Positions 17,728-25,319 of a stretch of 64,000 nt of DNA are shown one piece after another (the first letter of the stretch is position 1; each line of letters opens with the position of its first letter). The notes beneath the pieces were generated by a model. That model was given only the letters and a program-made list of their open reading frames with translations, ran no database searches and was not told where the DNA came from. The translations under genes were made by a program, and so were the position numbers. The DNA is taken from positions 248,001 to 312,000 of the forward strand of contig JAGZZT010000001.1 in NCBI GenBank assembly GCA_018377235.1, read 5' to 3'. This stretch comes from Clostridium sp. Lineage in GTDB: Bacteria > Bacillota > Clostridia > Lachnospirales > Lachnospiraceae.

Positions 17728-18727
17728 GTCTATTCCTCTTTTTCGTCTGTATTTTCTTCTGGGGCTGGCTGTTCTTCTTTTCGTAATCCTCATAGGCCTC
17801 CACAATTTTCTGGACCAGAGGATGGCGCACCACATCTGAGCTGGTTAAATAACAAAAACTGATATCGTCAAGCCTTCTCAGAACACGGATAGCAGTGTCT
17901 AGTCCAGATGCTGCTCCGGCCGGCAGATCTTTCTGAGACTGATCTCCCGTAATAATCACCTTTGAACCGAAACCGATTCTCGTCAGAAACATCTTCATCT
18001 GAGCCGGTGTAGTATTCTGAGCCTCGTCCAGAATAATAAAAGCATTGTCCAGGGTCCGCCCTCTCATATAAGCCAGAGGCGCCACCTCAATCAGGCCCTT
18101 CTCAGAGTTATGCAGGTAGCTCTCTGCTCCCATAATCTGATACAGAGCGTCATACAGAGGTCTCAGGTAGGGATCAATTTTGCTCTGCAGGTCTCCCGGC
18201 AGAAATCCCAGCCGTTCTCCTGCCTCAATGGCAGGGCGGGTCAGAATAATCCTGCCTACTTCCCCATTTTTAAAAGCCTGAATAGCCATGGCCATGGCTA
18301 AATATGTCTTTCCTGTTCCCGCCGGACCGATTCCAAATACAATCATCTTTTTCCTGATAGCGTCCACATACTGCTTCTGTCCCAGAGTTTTGGGTTTCAC
18401 CGGCTTTCCCGTCACAGTACGGCAGATAATATCCCTGTCTATCTCCAGAATTTTATCGTCATTTTCCGTAAAAGACAGGGAAATTGCGTAATCCACATTC
18501 TGTTCTGTAATAGTATTTCCCCGCCTGGACAGCTCTATCAGGTTGTTAAATACGCTTTTTGCCTGCCTGATGGCATGTTCCGGCCCAATGATTTTAAGCG
18601 CCCCGTCCCTGGCAATCATAGTCACATGAAGTGTGCGCTCGATTTTTTTCAGGTATGCATCAAACTGCCCGCAGACGTTTCTCTCATGCTCCATGGGTAT
18701 ATCGATTATAGTCTCTATTACGCTCAT
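17717..18727 (-). CDS. PhoH-like ATPase (PhoL)
   Basis: A P-loop ATPase of the PhoH family, widely linked with YbeY in RNA metabolism; its exact activity is unsettled. At 336 aa it has an N-terminal nucleic-acid-binding segment (about 1-115). The ATPase follows: Walker A GPAGTGKTYLAMAMA near residue 137 and Walker B FIILDEAQNTTPAQMKMFLTR near 230. TRIGFGSKVIITGDQSQKDLP follows. A Lys/Gln-rich tail ends the protein inside the ybeY start. It lies 35 nt downstream of yqfD, as in Bacillus. Confidence 0.92.
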   Translation of the reverse strand: MSVIETIIDIPMEHERNVCGQFDAYLKKIERTLHVTMIARDGALKIIGPEHAIRQAKSVFNNLIELSRRGNTITEQNVDYAISLSFTENDDKILEIDRDIICRTVTGKPVKPKTLGQKQYVDAIRKKMIVFGIGPAGTGKTYLAMAMAIQAFKNGEVGRIILTRPAIEAGERLGFLPGDLQSKIDPYLRPLYDALYQIMGAESYLHNSEKGLIEVAPLAYMRGRTLDNAFIILDEAQNTTPAQMKMFLTRIGFGSKVIITGDQSQKDLPAGAASGLDTAIRVLRRLDDISFCYLTSSDVVRHPLVQKIVEAYEDYEKKNSQPQKKIQTKKRNRHDD

Positions 18728-18762
18728 CTTTGCTGTTTGTCTCCTTTAGACGCTTATTTCTT

Positions 18763-20034
18763 TTACTGTCTGCCTTCCAGTGCCGGACAGGACTCTTCCG
18801 CCTCCGCTGCTCCGTCTTTCTTTTCTTCCTTTGGATCACCCTTCTCTTCAACGGGAACCAGGAGACAGAAAGGCTCCTCCACCGTCATCTCCAGCTGGAA
18901 CTGACAGGCAGAACCATTATTTAGTATTGTAACATTATTTTCTATAATTTGTACCCCTTTTTCTATTAATTTTGCCTCTGTCTCTCTTCTGTATTCCTCA
19001 GCCATGCGGGAAAGCTCTTTTTCTGTGTAATTCATAGTACACAGCGCATATTCCTCAGCCCCGATCGTCCCGTAGAAAAAAGGCAGGCAGAAGGTCTCTG
19101 TAATATGAGCCTGTCTCGTCTCAGACGTATAGATCCATTCCGCTCCTTTAAAGTCCGGGGGCAGCAGGATGAAGGTTTTTCCAAAGATCTGAAAGAACAA
19201 TCCTCTCCTCTTTCTGCCTGTTGGAAGTCTTTCCTCATGCCACATAGAAATTTTCTTCTTATCCACCCGTCTGCGTCTCCCCACGATGTCAGCGTCCGCT
19301 CTGACCGTGTGCTCCGATATCACGGTTCCCGAGTCATCCGTAATGGAAATCGTTCCACTGACCAGCACCTGTCCTTTTTTTACTATATCTCCTGGATGGA
19401 CCATGGGAGTACCGCTTCTCACTATTACAGACACAATCTCTCCGTCCTCGGCGGCTACCAGATCTGCGGGAGTACTATCCTTCTCCGGAACCGTTAAAAC
19501 CACGTCGTTTTCCTTAATGTGGATATAGAGTCTGGTTCCTTCCACTCTGGCAGAAACCCAGGTAACGTCCGAATACTGGCTTCGAATTCTGCCTTCCAGC
19601 TCTTCACAGTCAATTTTTGTCTTTCTCTTTCCGCAGGCAATCTCTTCCATCTCCAGAAAATTTAAAAGCTCTTGATCAGAGTGACGCAGATTCCCCTGAA
19701 ACTCGATGTCCCAGATAAACAGGGAGCACAGATACAAAATTAGAAAAAATGAGAAAAACCCTGCCGCCCACAGCTTCCGCTTTCTGTTCCTGTAAAAAAA
19801 GAAGGGAAGCCCCTGCTTTTTCAGCAGTTTTAACCGGATACCAGATTTTTGGGCTAAGGAGCGGCAGGCAAAAAATCCCTTCACTGTCATACAGCATTCA
19901 TATTCATGTCCTGTGCAGGAAATATTCCATATTTCAATTTCACCCTGGCCGCAGAGATTAAAAAAACGCTCAGGTGAACAGCCCTGAAGCCTCACCTTCA
20001 CGATTCCCTCCAGCTCATGCCTGAACCGGTTCAT
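18763..20034 (-). CDS. yqfD: Sporulation protein YqfD
   Basis: A mother-cell sporulation protein. The 423-aa product has an N-terminal alpha/beta domain (ELEGIVKVRLQGCSPERFFN and on), a single membrane segment at about 83-104 (KLWAAGFFSFFLILYLCSLF), and a large extracytoplasmic domain beginning IWDIEFQGNLRHSDQELLNF. A Glu-rich tail ends it. I chose the ATG at 20034, with AAGGAGGAGAGC just upstream, over the earlier one at 20058. It starts 10 nt after yqfC stops. In Bacillus yqfC and yqfD form a sigma-E-dependent pair upstream of phoH, as here. Confidence 0.93.
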   Translation of the reverse strand: MNRFRHELEGIVKVRLQGCSPERFFNLCGQGEIEIWNISCTGHEYECCMTVKGFFACRSLAQKSGIRLKLLKKQGLPFFFYRNRKRKLWAAGFFSFFLILYLCSLFIWDIEFQGNLRHSDQELLNFLEMEEIACGKRKTKIDCEELEGRIRSQYSDVTWVSARVEGTRLYIHIKENDVVLTVPEKDSTPADLVAAEDGEIVSVIVRSGTPMVHPGDIVKKGQVLVSGTISITDDSGTVISEHTVRADADIVGRRRRVDKKKISMWHEERLPTGRKRRGLFFQIFGKTFILLPPDFKGAEWIYTSETRQAHITETFCLPFFYGTIGAEEYALCTMNYTEKELSRMAEEYRRETEAKLIEKGVQIIENNVTILNNGSACQFQLEMTVEEPFCLLVPVEEKGDPKEEKKDGAAEAEESCPALEGRQ

Positions 20035-20044
20035 GCTCTCCTCC

Positions 20045-20344
20045 TTAAAGCGGCTCAAATACTGCGGAGCGGATCAAACCCGACAGAAAAAGCTGCTCCT
20101 TGTCATAATAGCGGATAGTCAGACATTTCCCCTCTATCGCTAAACGGCCGTTTTTTCCCTGCAGTCTCAACGCCGTATCTGTATAGAGGATAATATTCCT
20201 GTAATTTTCTATCAGAACGCCCCTGTTTCCTGTAAAGCTCAGAAACATATCCCCCAGCATAACGTCCTCTGGGAGATTCAGAGCTGACACAACCGCTCTT
20301 TTCTGCCTGCCGAACAAGTAAGCGCCGCCTTTCCCCATCTTCAT
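20045..20344 (-). CDS. yqfC: Sporulation protein YqfC (YabP/YqfC family)
   Basis: A small beta-rich protein of the YabP/YqfC family. The core LNLPEDVMLGDMFLSFTGNR followed by VLIENYRNIILYTD is typical; most of the protein is this one domain. The start is uncertain. ATG codons at 20344 and 20338 and a TTG at 20350 are available, but none has a clear ribosome binding site. A sigma-E-like -10 lies directly on this spot. A TTG ten codons further in, with AAGGCGG seven nt upstream, is another candidate. Confidence 0.88.
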   Translation of the reverse strand: MKMGKGGAYLFGRQKRAVVSALNLPEDVMLGDMFLSFTGNRGVLIENYRNIILYTDTALRLQGKNGRLAIEGKCLTIRYYDKEQLFLSGLIRSAVFEPL

Positions 20345-20348
20345 ACTC

Positions 20349-20378
20349 AATATATGAAAAAAGCCAGGCTGCTTATGC
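20349..20378 (-). promoter_or_regulatory. Sigma-E-like promoter for yqfC-yqfD
   Basis: The minus strand has GCATAAG (20372-20378), a 15-nt spacer and CATATATT (20349-20356). These resemble the sigma-E consensus (KMATAWW and CATACANT). Expression under sigma-E is known for yqfCD in Bacillus. The -35 overlaps the arm of a terminator hairpin. Confidence 0.45.
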
Positions 20379-20382
20379 CTGG
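20355..20382 (-). terminator. Second terminator downstream of rpsU
   Basis: On the minus strand CCAGGC (20377-20382) pairs with GCCTGG (20364-20369), followed by CTTTTTTC. It lies immediately upstream of yqfC and would insulate yqfC from rpsU transcription. Confidence 0.65.
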
Positions 20383-20441
20383 ACAGTAAAAAACATCAAA
20401 AAGTTTCCTTCGCTTACAAGCTGAAGTCTGTTGACAGACAA

Positions 20442-20472
20442 AAAATCCCTGGCTTTAAAAGCCAGGGATTTT
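20442..20472 (-). terminator. Terminator of rpsU
   Basis: A perfect 15-bp stem pairs AAAATCCCTGGCTTT with AAAGCCAGGGATTTT almost without a loop, followed on the minus strand by TTTTTGTCTG. It begins eight nt after the rpsU stop codon. Confidence 0.85.
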
Positions 20473-20479
20473 GTCTTGA

Positions 20480-20656
20480 TTAATTGTATTTGCGTTTTCT
20501 AGCAGCTTCAGATTTCTTTTTACGTCTAACGCTTGGTTTTTCGTAATGCTCTCTCTTGCGAATCTCCTGCTGAATACCAGCCTTTGCACAGTTTCTTTTG
20601 AATCTGCGTAAAGCGCTGTCTAAACTTTCGTTATCTTTAACGATTACATTTGACAT
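20480..20656 (-). CDS. rpsU: 30S ribosomal protein S21
   Basis: A 58-residue small-subunit protein beginning MSNVIVKDNESLDSALRRFK and ending in the basic RKRKYN. It helps base-pairing with mRNA leaders at initiation. The middle ALRRFKRNCAKAGIQQEIRK and the EHYEKPSVRRKKK stretch are diagnostic. GGGAGG lies 13 nt and AGGTG seven nt before the start. It is transcribed alone, between its own promoter and a strong terminator. Confidence 0.97.
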   Translation of the reverse strand: MSNVIVKDNESLDSALRRFKRNCAKAGIQQEIRKREHYEKPSVRRKKKSEAARKRKYN

Positions 20657-20737
20657 AGCTCACACCTAACCTCCCTTCAGTTGTGTAATAAGTGCATATT
20701 AATACAACTGTTTGGGCATTTTTTTAGCACTGTTATG

Positions 20738-20765
20738 ATTATACCACAAATCCCATATTCGTCAA
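20738..20765 (-). promoter_or_regulatory. Sigma-A promoter of rpsU
   Basis: The minus strand has TTGACG (20760-20765), a 16-nt spacer and TATAAT (20738-20743), about 80 nt upstream of the S21 start codon. Confidence 0.8.
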
Positions 20766-20830
20766 CAGGATTTTTGTGTTTTTTGAAATTTTTTTTATAT
20801 TTTGTCGTCTGACTTCTGTTTTCAGGCATT

Positions 20831-23470
20831 CTACTGAATCTGAGAAGCAATTACCTCTTCCGCTTTCTTCAGGGCATCTTCCACTCCTGCTGGATTCTTT
20901 CCGCCGGCCTGAGCCATATTAGGACGTCCGCCGCCGCCTCCTCCAACCAAAGAAGCGATTGCCTTGATTAAGTTTCCAGCGTGAGCGCCCTTTTTCTGAG
21001 CCTCGTCTGTAGCGGAAGCCATAAGATTTACCTTGCCATCCTGAACAGAAGCAATAAGAACCACGCCTTCACCCAGCTTCTCCTTTAACTGATCTCCCAG
21101 GTTTCTTAAGCCGTTCATATCTACGCCGTCTACCTTAGCTGCCAGGAACTTCACACCGTTTACTTCCTTCACCTGGTTCATAACATCTCCCAGAGAATCG
21201 TTGGCCAGTCTGCTCTTTAACTTCTCATTTTCTGAGTGAAGCGCCTTGATCTCGTCAAGCATAGCCTGAAGCTTGTCATGGAGAGCGGCCGGAGTTGTCT
21301 TCACAAGCTTGGCAGCCTCATGAAGCTCTCCCTCCATCTCATGGTAGTAATTCATCAGCCCTGTGCTGGTGAGAGCCTCGATACGTCTCACACCTGCTGC
21401 GATTCCAGCCTCAGAGATAATCTTAAATGCAGAAATCGTGCTGGTATTCGGCACATGTGTTCCTCCGCAGAGCTCTGTGGAGAAGTCTCCCATCTTTACT
21501 ACGCGGACGCTGTCGCCATACTTTTCTCCAAAAAGAGCCATAGCCCCTGTCTTCTTTGCCTCCTCCAGACTCATAATGTCTGTCACAACTGGAAGCGATG
21601 CAGCGATTTCATCATTTACCATCTTCTCTACCTTCGCAATCTCTTCTGGAGTCATAGCGGAGAAGTGTGTGAAGTCAAAGCGGAGTCTGTCGCTTGTAAC
21701 CAGGGAGCCTGCCTGCTCTACATGGGTTCCCAGAACTGTTCGCAGAGCCTTGTGAAGCAGGTGAGTTGCAGAATGGTTTCTGCCTGTCAGTTCGCGGTTC
21801 TCCTTGTTTACTTCAAGAGTTACCTGGTCTCCAACCTTAAACATGCCCTTTCTGACAGTTCCCACATGGCCAACCTTACCGCCCTGAAGCTTAATAGTAT
21901 CCTTTACCTCGAACTCGCCGCCCTCTGTGCGGATTACGCCGATATCAGCCTGCTGTCCTCCCATGGTAGCGTAGAATGGAGTTTCTTTCACAATAACCGT
22001 TCCATTCTGGCCGTCTGTCAGAGCCTCTGCCAGCTCGTCCTCTGTGGTGAGAACAGTGATCTCAGACTCATGAGTCAGTCTGTCGTAGCCTACGAACTCT
22101 GTGGTGACAGATGGATCGATAGACTGGTAAACCGTCACATCTGCTCCCATGTAGTTGGTAGTCTTTCTGGCTGCTCTGGCTGTTTCTTTCTGCTTTTTCA
22201 TGCAGGCTGCAAAGCCATCCTCGTCTACAGAAAGGTTCTTCTCCTCCAGAATCTCCTTTGTCAGATCAACCGGGAAGCCATAGGTATCGTAGAGCATGAA
22301 CGCGTTCTCACCGGAAAGCACCTTCTCACCCTTTTCAGCCATCTCGGCTTCCATCTCGCCCAGGATAGAAAGTCCCTGGTCAATGGCCTTGTTGAACTTG
22401 TCCTCCTCTTCTGTGAGAACCTTAAAAATCATGGACTTCTTCTCATCTAATTCCGGATATCCGTCCTTGGAAAGTTCGATAACCGTCTTGCAGAGTTCAG
22501 CTAAGAACTTGCCCTCAATACCCAGCTTTCTGCCGTGGCGGGCTGCACGTCTCAGCAGTCTTCTGAGAACATAACCCCGTCCCTCATTGGAAGGCATAAT
22601 ACCATCAGAAATCATAAAAGTACAGGATTTAATATGGTCTGTCACAATACGCAGAGACACGTCTGTCTCGTAATCCTTCTGATATTCCTTTCCTGCCAGA
22701 GCGCATACCCGATCAAGAAGAGCTTTGTTTGTATCAATGGTAAAGAGCGAATCCACATCCTGAACAATAACAGCCAGACGCTCCAGTCCCATTCCTGTAT
22801 CAATGTTTTTGTGCTCCAGCTCTGTGTAGTTGCCATGTCCGTCATTATTAAACTGGGAGAACACGTTGTTCCACACTTCCATATAGCGATCGCACTCGCA
22901 GCCTACCGTGCATCCCGGCTTTCCACAGCCGTACTTCTCGCCGCGGTCATAGTAAATCTCAGAACATGGACCGCAGGGACCTGCGCCGTGCTCCCAGAAG
23001 TTGTCCTCTCTTCCAAAGCGGAAAATGCGTTCTGCCGGAATCCCCATCTCCTTATTCCAGATCTCAAAAGCCTCTTCATCGTCCTGGAAAATAGACGGAT
23101 AAAGGCGGTCTGGATCCAGTCCTACCACTTCTGTTAAAAACTCCCAGGACCAGTGGATTGCCTCTGTCTTGAAGTAATCTCCAAAAGAGAAGTTTCCAAG
23201 CATCTCAAAAAATGTGCCGTGGCGGGCTGTCTTTCCGATATTCTCAATATCGCCGGTACGGATACATTTCTGACATGTGGTCACGCGATTTCTCGGCGGA
23301 ATTTCCTGGCCTGTAAAGTACGGCTTCAGGGGCGCCATACCGGAATTAATGAGCAGCAAGCTGTTATCATTATGCGGAACCAGAGAAAAGCTCTTCATCG
23401 CCAGATGTCCCTTGCTCTCAAAAAATTCCAGAAACATCTTTCTCAGTTCGTTTACACCGTATTTTTCCAC
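20831..23470 (-). CDS. alaS: Alanyl-tRNA synthetase
   Basis: Charges tRNA-Ala and edits mischarged Ser and Gly. At 879 aa it is full length. The class II catalytic core includes HNDNSLLLINSGMAPLKPYF and GTFFEMLGNFSFGDYFK. The editing domain has HSATHLLHKALR (HxxxH, about 570) and CGGTHVPNT (CxxxH, about 670). The C-terminal DHHA1 domain has a glycine-rich GGGGGGRPNMAQAGG. A cysteine cluster (CGKPGCTVGCEC, about 180) suggests metal binding in the core. AGGAGG precedes the start. No T-box fits in the 50-nt leader. Confidence 0.98.
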   Translation of the reverse strand: MEKYGVNELRKMFLEFFESKGHLAMKSFSLVPHNDNSLLLINSGMAPLKPYFTGQEIPPRNRVTTCQKCIRTGDIENIGKTARHGTFFEMLGNFSFGDYFKTEAIHWSWEFLTEVVGLDPDRLYPSIFQDDEEAFEIWNKEMGIPAERIFRFGREDNFWEHGAGPCGPCSEIYYDRGEKYGCGKPGCTVGCECDRYMEVWNNVFSQFNNDGHGNYTELEHKNIDTGMGLERLAVIVQDVDSLFTIDTNKALLDRVCALAGKEYQKDYETDVSLRIVTDHIKSCTFMISDGIMPSNEGRGYVLRRLLRRAARHGRKLGIEGKFLAELCKTVIELSKDGYPELDEKKSMIFKVLTEEEDKFNKAIDQGLSILGEMEAEMAEKGEKVLSGENAFMLYDTYGFPVDLTKEILEEKNLSVDEDGFAACMKKQKETARAARKTTNYMGADVTVYQSIDPSVTTEFVGYDRLTHESEITVLTTEDELAEALTDGQNGTVIVKETPFYATMGGQQADIGVIRTEGGEFEVKDTIKLQGGKVGHVGTVRKGMFKVGDQVTLEVNKENRELTGRNHSATHLLHKALRTVLGTHVEQAGSLVTSDRLRFDFTHFSAMTPEEIAKVEKMVNDEIAASLPVVTDIMSLEEAKKTGAMALFGEKYGDSVRVVKMGDFSTELCGGTHVPNTSTISAFKIISEAGIAAGVRRIEALTSTGLMNYYHEMEGELHEAAKLVKTTPAALHDKLQAMLDEIKALHSENEKLKSRLANDSLGDVMNQVKEVNGVKFLAAKVDGVDMNGLRNLGDQLKEKLGEGVVLIASVQDGKVNLMASATDEAQKKGAHAGNLIKAIASLVGGGGGGRPNMAQAGGKNPAGVEDALKKAEEVIASQIQ

Positions 23471-23522
23471 GTTGTTTCCTCCTGCCTTACATAAAGTAAG
23501 TAATATTTTTATTCATTCGTAT

Positions 23523-23551
23523 ATCCTATCACAGGAATATGTGATTTTCAA
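23523..23551 (-). promoter_or_regulatory. Sigma-A promoter of alaS
   Basis: The minus strand has TTGAAA (23546-23551), a 17-nt spacer and TAGGAT (23523-23528), about 46 nt upstream of the start codon. Confidence 0.65.
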
Positions 23552-23565
23552 GGTTTTTGGCCGGG

Positions 23566-23592
23566 AAAAGGCGAAGAAAATCTTCGCCTTTT
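23566..23592 (-). terminator. Terminator of the LprI-like gene
   Basis: A perfect 12-bp stem (AAAAGGCGAAGA with TCTTCGCCTTTT) has a 3-nt loop. T runs follow on both strands. It lies 15 nt past the stop of the 23607-24680 gene and upstream of the alaS promoter. Confidence 0.85.
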
Positions 23593-23606
23593 TCTCTCTT
23601 CTTATT

Positions 23607-24680
23607 TTATTTTTCCTCTGAAACTTCCTCCTGAGGCAGGAAGCTGCCGTAATCCTCCAACAGCTCATAGGCCCGTTCCTTCGTAGATTTTGCCAGGGAA
23701 GCCGTGTGTTCCAGCCCCTCCAGAGTTCCTCCGCTGTAGCGGGAAGAAACCTTTTTCGCATCTGCATCGCGCTTTTTAATCCACTCCCGTTCCTCTTTCG
23801 TCAGTTCTTCAGCCTCTGTTTCATTCATATTTTTAATAATGTCCTGATAAATTCTGTTCAGCAGATCATCCCAGAGCTTCAGTTCATAGTCTGCCAGATT
23901 CAAATAAGACCAGGTACTGGTATCTGTCTCGGAGCTTTTCAGCTTTTTAATAGAGGCGGCCGTACTGTCAAGCTCCCTCTGGTACGCCTGTGCTGTCACC
24001 TGCTCTGCCTCTTCGGCCGCACTCTCCTCCAGCCCTGCTGTCTCCGATGCTGGAGAGAGCAGCCCGCTGGAGGCAGCTGCCCGACCAGCTTTTTGAAGCG
24101 GCTGGGCAGAATCAGCTTCTGCAGCTGTCTCAGGCACTGAAGCCGACCGTCCCTGCGAAGCAGCGGCCTCTGAGTCTGAAACACCGTTTTCCTCGTTCTC
24201 GTCTGCCCCTGCCTCTGCTGCCTCTCTGCTGTTTTTCAAGGAACTTTTAGCTGCAGTGTTTCCTAATGAAGCTGATTCTTTCAGCGCAGGATCTTTCGAT
24301 GCAGATATATCTGGAACGGCTGCTCTGGATCCCTTTGCTTCTGATGCTGCATCCGTCCCTTCTTCGTGTGAGCTGCTCTCAGGATATTCCGACTCAATAC
24401 GGGAAAAGGAGGAATCCGAGCTGCTCTGCTCCTTTTCTGTTCTGTCCTTTTCCTGCATATGGAATGCCTCTGCCTGACGCATCTCGATCTGAGGCTCTGC
24501 CTTCTCCTTCAAGACAGGGCCTGTCTGATCTGCTTTTTTCTGTTCATACACCTCTGACGCCGCGTATTCCTGCACATCTGATGCCTGAGGACTGGACACA
24601 AAACGCTTCACCTGAACCGTGACCAGCATTCCAAATATGCAGATAAAACATATGGCGGTAATAAATTCCCTTTTTTTCAA
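23607..24680 (-). CDS. Membrane-anchored or secreted protein with LprI-like (DUF1311) C-terminal domain
   Basis: A 357-aa envelope protein. Residues 5-25 form a signal or anchor segment (EFITAICFICIFGMLVTVQV). Residues about 30-240 are a low-complexity linker rich in Ser, Ala and Glu. The C-terminal part (about 240-335) has DYELKLWDDLLNRIYQDI followed by LTKEEREWIKKRDADAKK, the spacing and W-I-K-x-R-D signature of LprI-like lysozyme-inhibitor domains. Cysteines of the classic domain are absent. The start is a TTG at 24680 with AAGGATGG upstream. It lies between rnhA and alaS and ends at a strong terminator. Function in the envelope is inferred only. Confidence 0.6.
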   Translation of the reverse strand: MKKREFITAICFICIFGMLVTVQVKRFVSSPQASDVQEYAASEVYEQKKADQTGPVLKEKAEPQIEMRQAEAFHMQEKDRTEKEQSSSDSSFSRIESEYPESSSHEEGTDAASEAKGSRAAVPDISASKDPALKESASLGNTAAKSSLKNSREAAEAGADENEENGVSDSEAAASQGRSASVPETAAEADSAQPLQKAGRAAASSGLLSPASETAGLEESAAEEAEQVTAQAYQRELDSTAASIKKLKSSETDTSTWSYLNLADYELKLWDDLLNRIYQDIIKNMNETEAEELTKEEREWIKKRDADAKKVSSRYSGGTLEGLEHTASLAKSTKERAYELLEDYGSFLPQEEVSEEK

Positions 24681-24816
24681 ACCGACCCATCCTTTAACGT
24701 ATTTCTGGTATCAATAACATATCATAATTTTCCATGAAAAGAAAGTGTCAGATGAAAGACGTAATATTTTGTAAGGGAACCTTAATATTTTCCTGTTTTC
24801 GTTAGATTTCTGAGTC

Positions 24817-25290
24817 TCAGATCCCCGGATCATCCAGCAGATTTTTTCCGTCCGCCGCAGAGGTAGCCAGGAAATCACAGCGTTCATTTTCCGGGTGTCC
24901 ATTGTGCCCCTTAACCCAGATAAACGCAATCTGGTGGGGTCTTGCAGCCTCCAGCAGACGTTTCCACAGATCCACATTTTTTACAGGTTCATTTTTTCCG
25001 CGTTTCCAGTCCTTCTTAATCCAGCCATCCAGCCAGTGCTTGTTAAAAGCATCTACCAGATATTTGGAATCTGAGTACAGCTCCACCTGGCAGGGACGGT
25101 TTAACGCCTCCAGCCCTGCAATGGCCGCCATCAGCTCCATCCGGTTGTTGGTTGTACGCTTGTAGCCGGCTGACAGCTCCCTTACATGAAGCTGCCCCTT
25201 TCCGTCTGTATAATGAAGCACCGTTCCAAAACCTCCGGGGCCGTCTGGGTTTCCCCTGGCTGCTCCGTCTGTGTAAATTTCTACTTTCAA
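24817..25290 (-). CDS. rnhA: Ribonuclease HI
   Basis: Degrades the RNA strand of RNA-DNA hybrids. The catalytic D-E-D-D set is visible: YTDGAARGNPDGPGG (Asp), NNRMELMAAIAGLEAL (Glu), LYSDSKYLVDAFN (Asp) and ERCDFLAT (Asp). The basic handle region WIKKDWKRGKNEPV follows KHWLDGW. I prefer a TTG start at 25290, where AAGGAG is eight nt upstream and the protein begins KVEIYTDGAARG. An in-frame ATG at 25332 would overlap the preceding gene and has no ribosome binding site. It is 157 aa with the chosen start. Confidence 0.93.
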   Translation of the reverse strand: MKVEIYTDGAARGNPDGPGGFGTVLHYTDGKGQLHVRELSAGYKRTTNNRMELMAAIAGLEALNRPCQVELYSDSKYLVDAFNKHWLDGWIKKDWKRGKNEPVKNVDLWKRLLEAARPHQIAFIWVKGHNGHPENERCDFLATSAADGKNLLDDPGI

Positions 25291-25319
25291 CTGTCTGTCT
25301 CCTTTTGTGTGTATTTCTG

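Noticed and set aside
21236..22450. 404-residue open frame on the plus strand opposite alaS
   Set aside because: It lies entirely within the conserved alaS catalytic and editing regions on the other strand, has no ribosome binding site and gives a Cys/Ser/Leu-rich product typical of antisense frames.
23470..23520. T-box riboswitch for alaS
   Set aside because: The leader between the promoter and start is only about 45-50 nt, with no specifier stem or T-box sequence.
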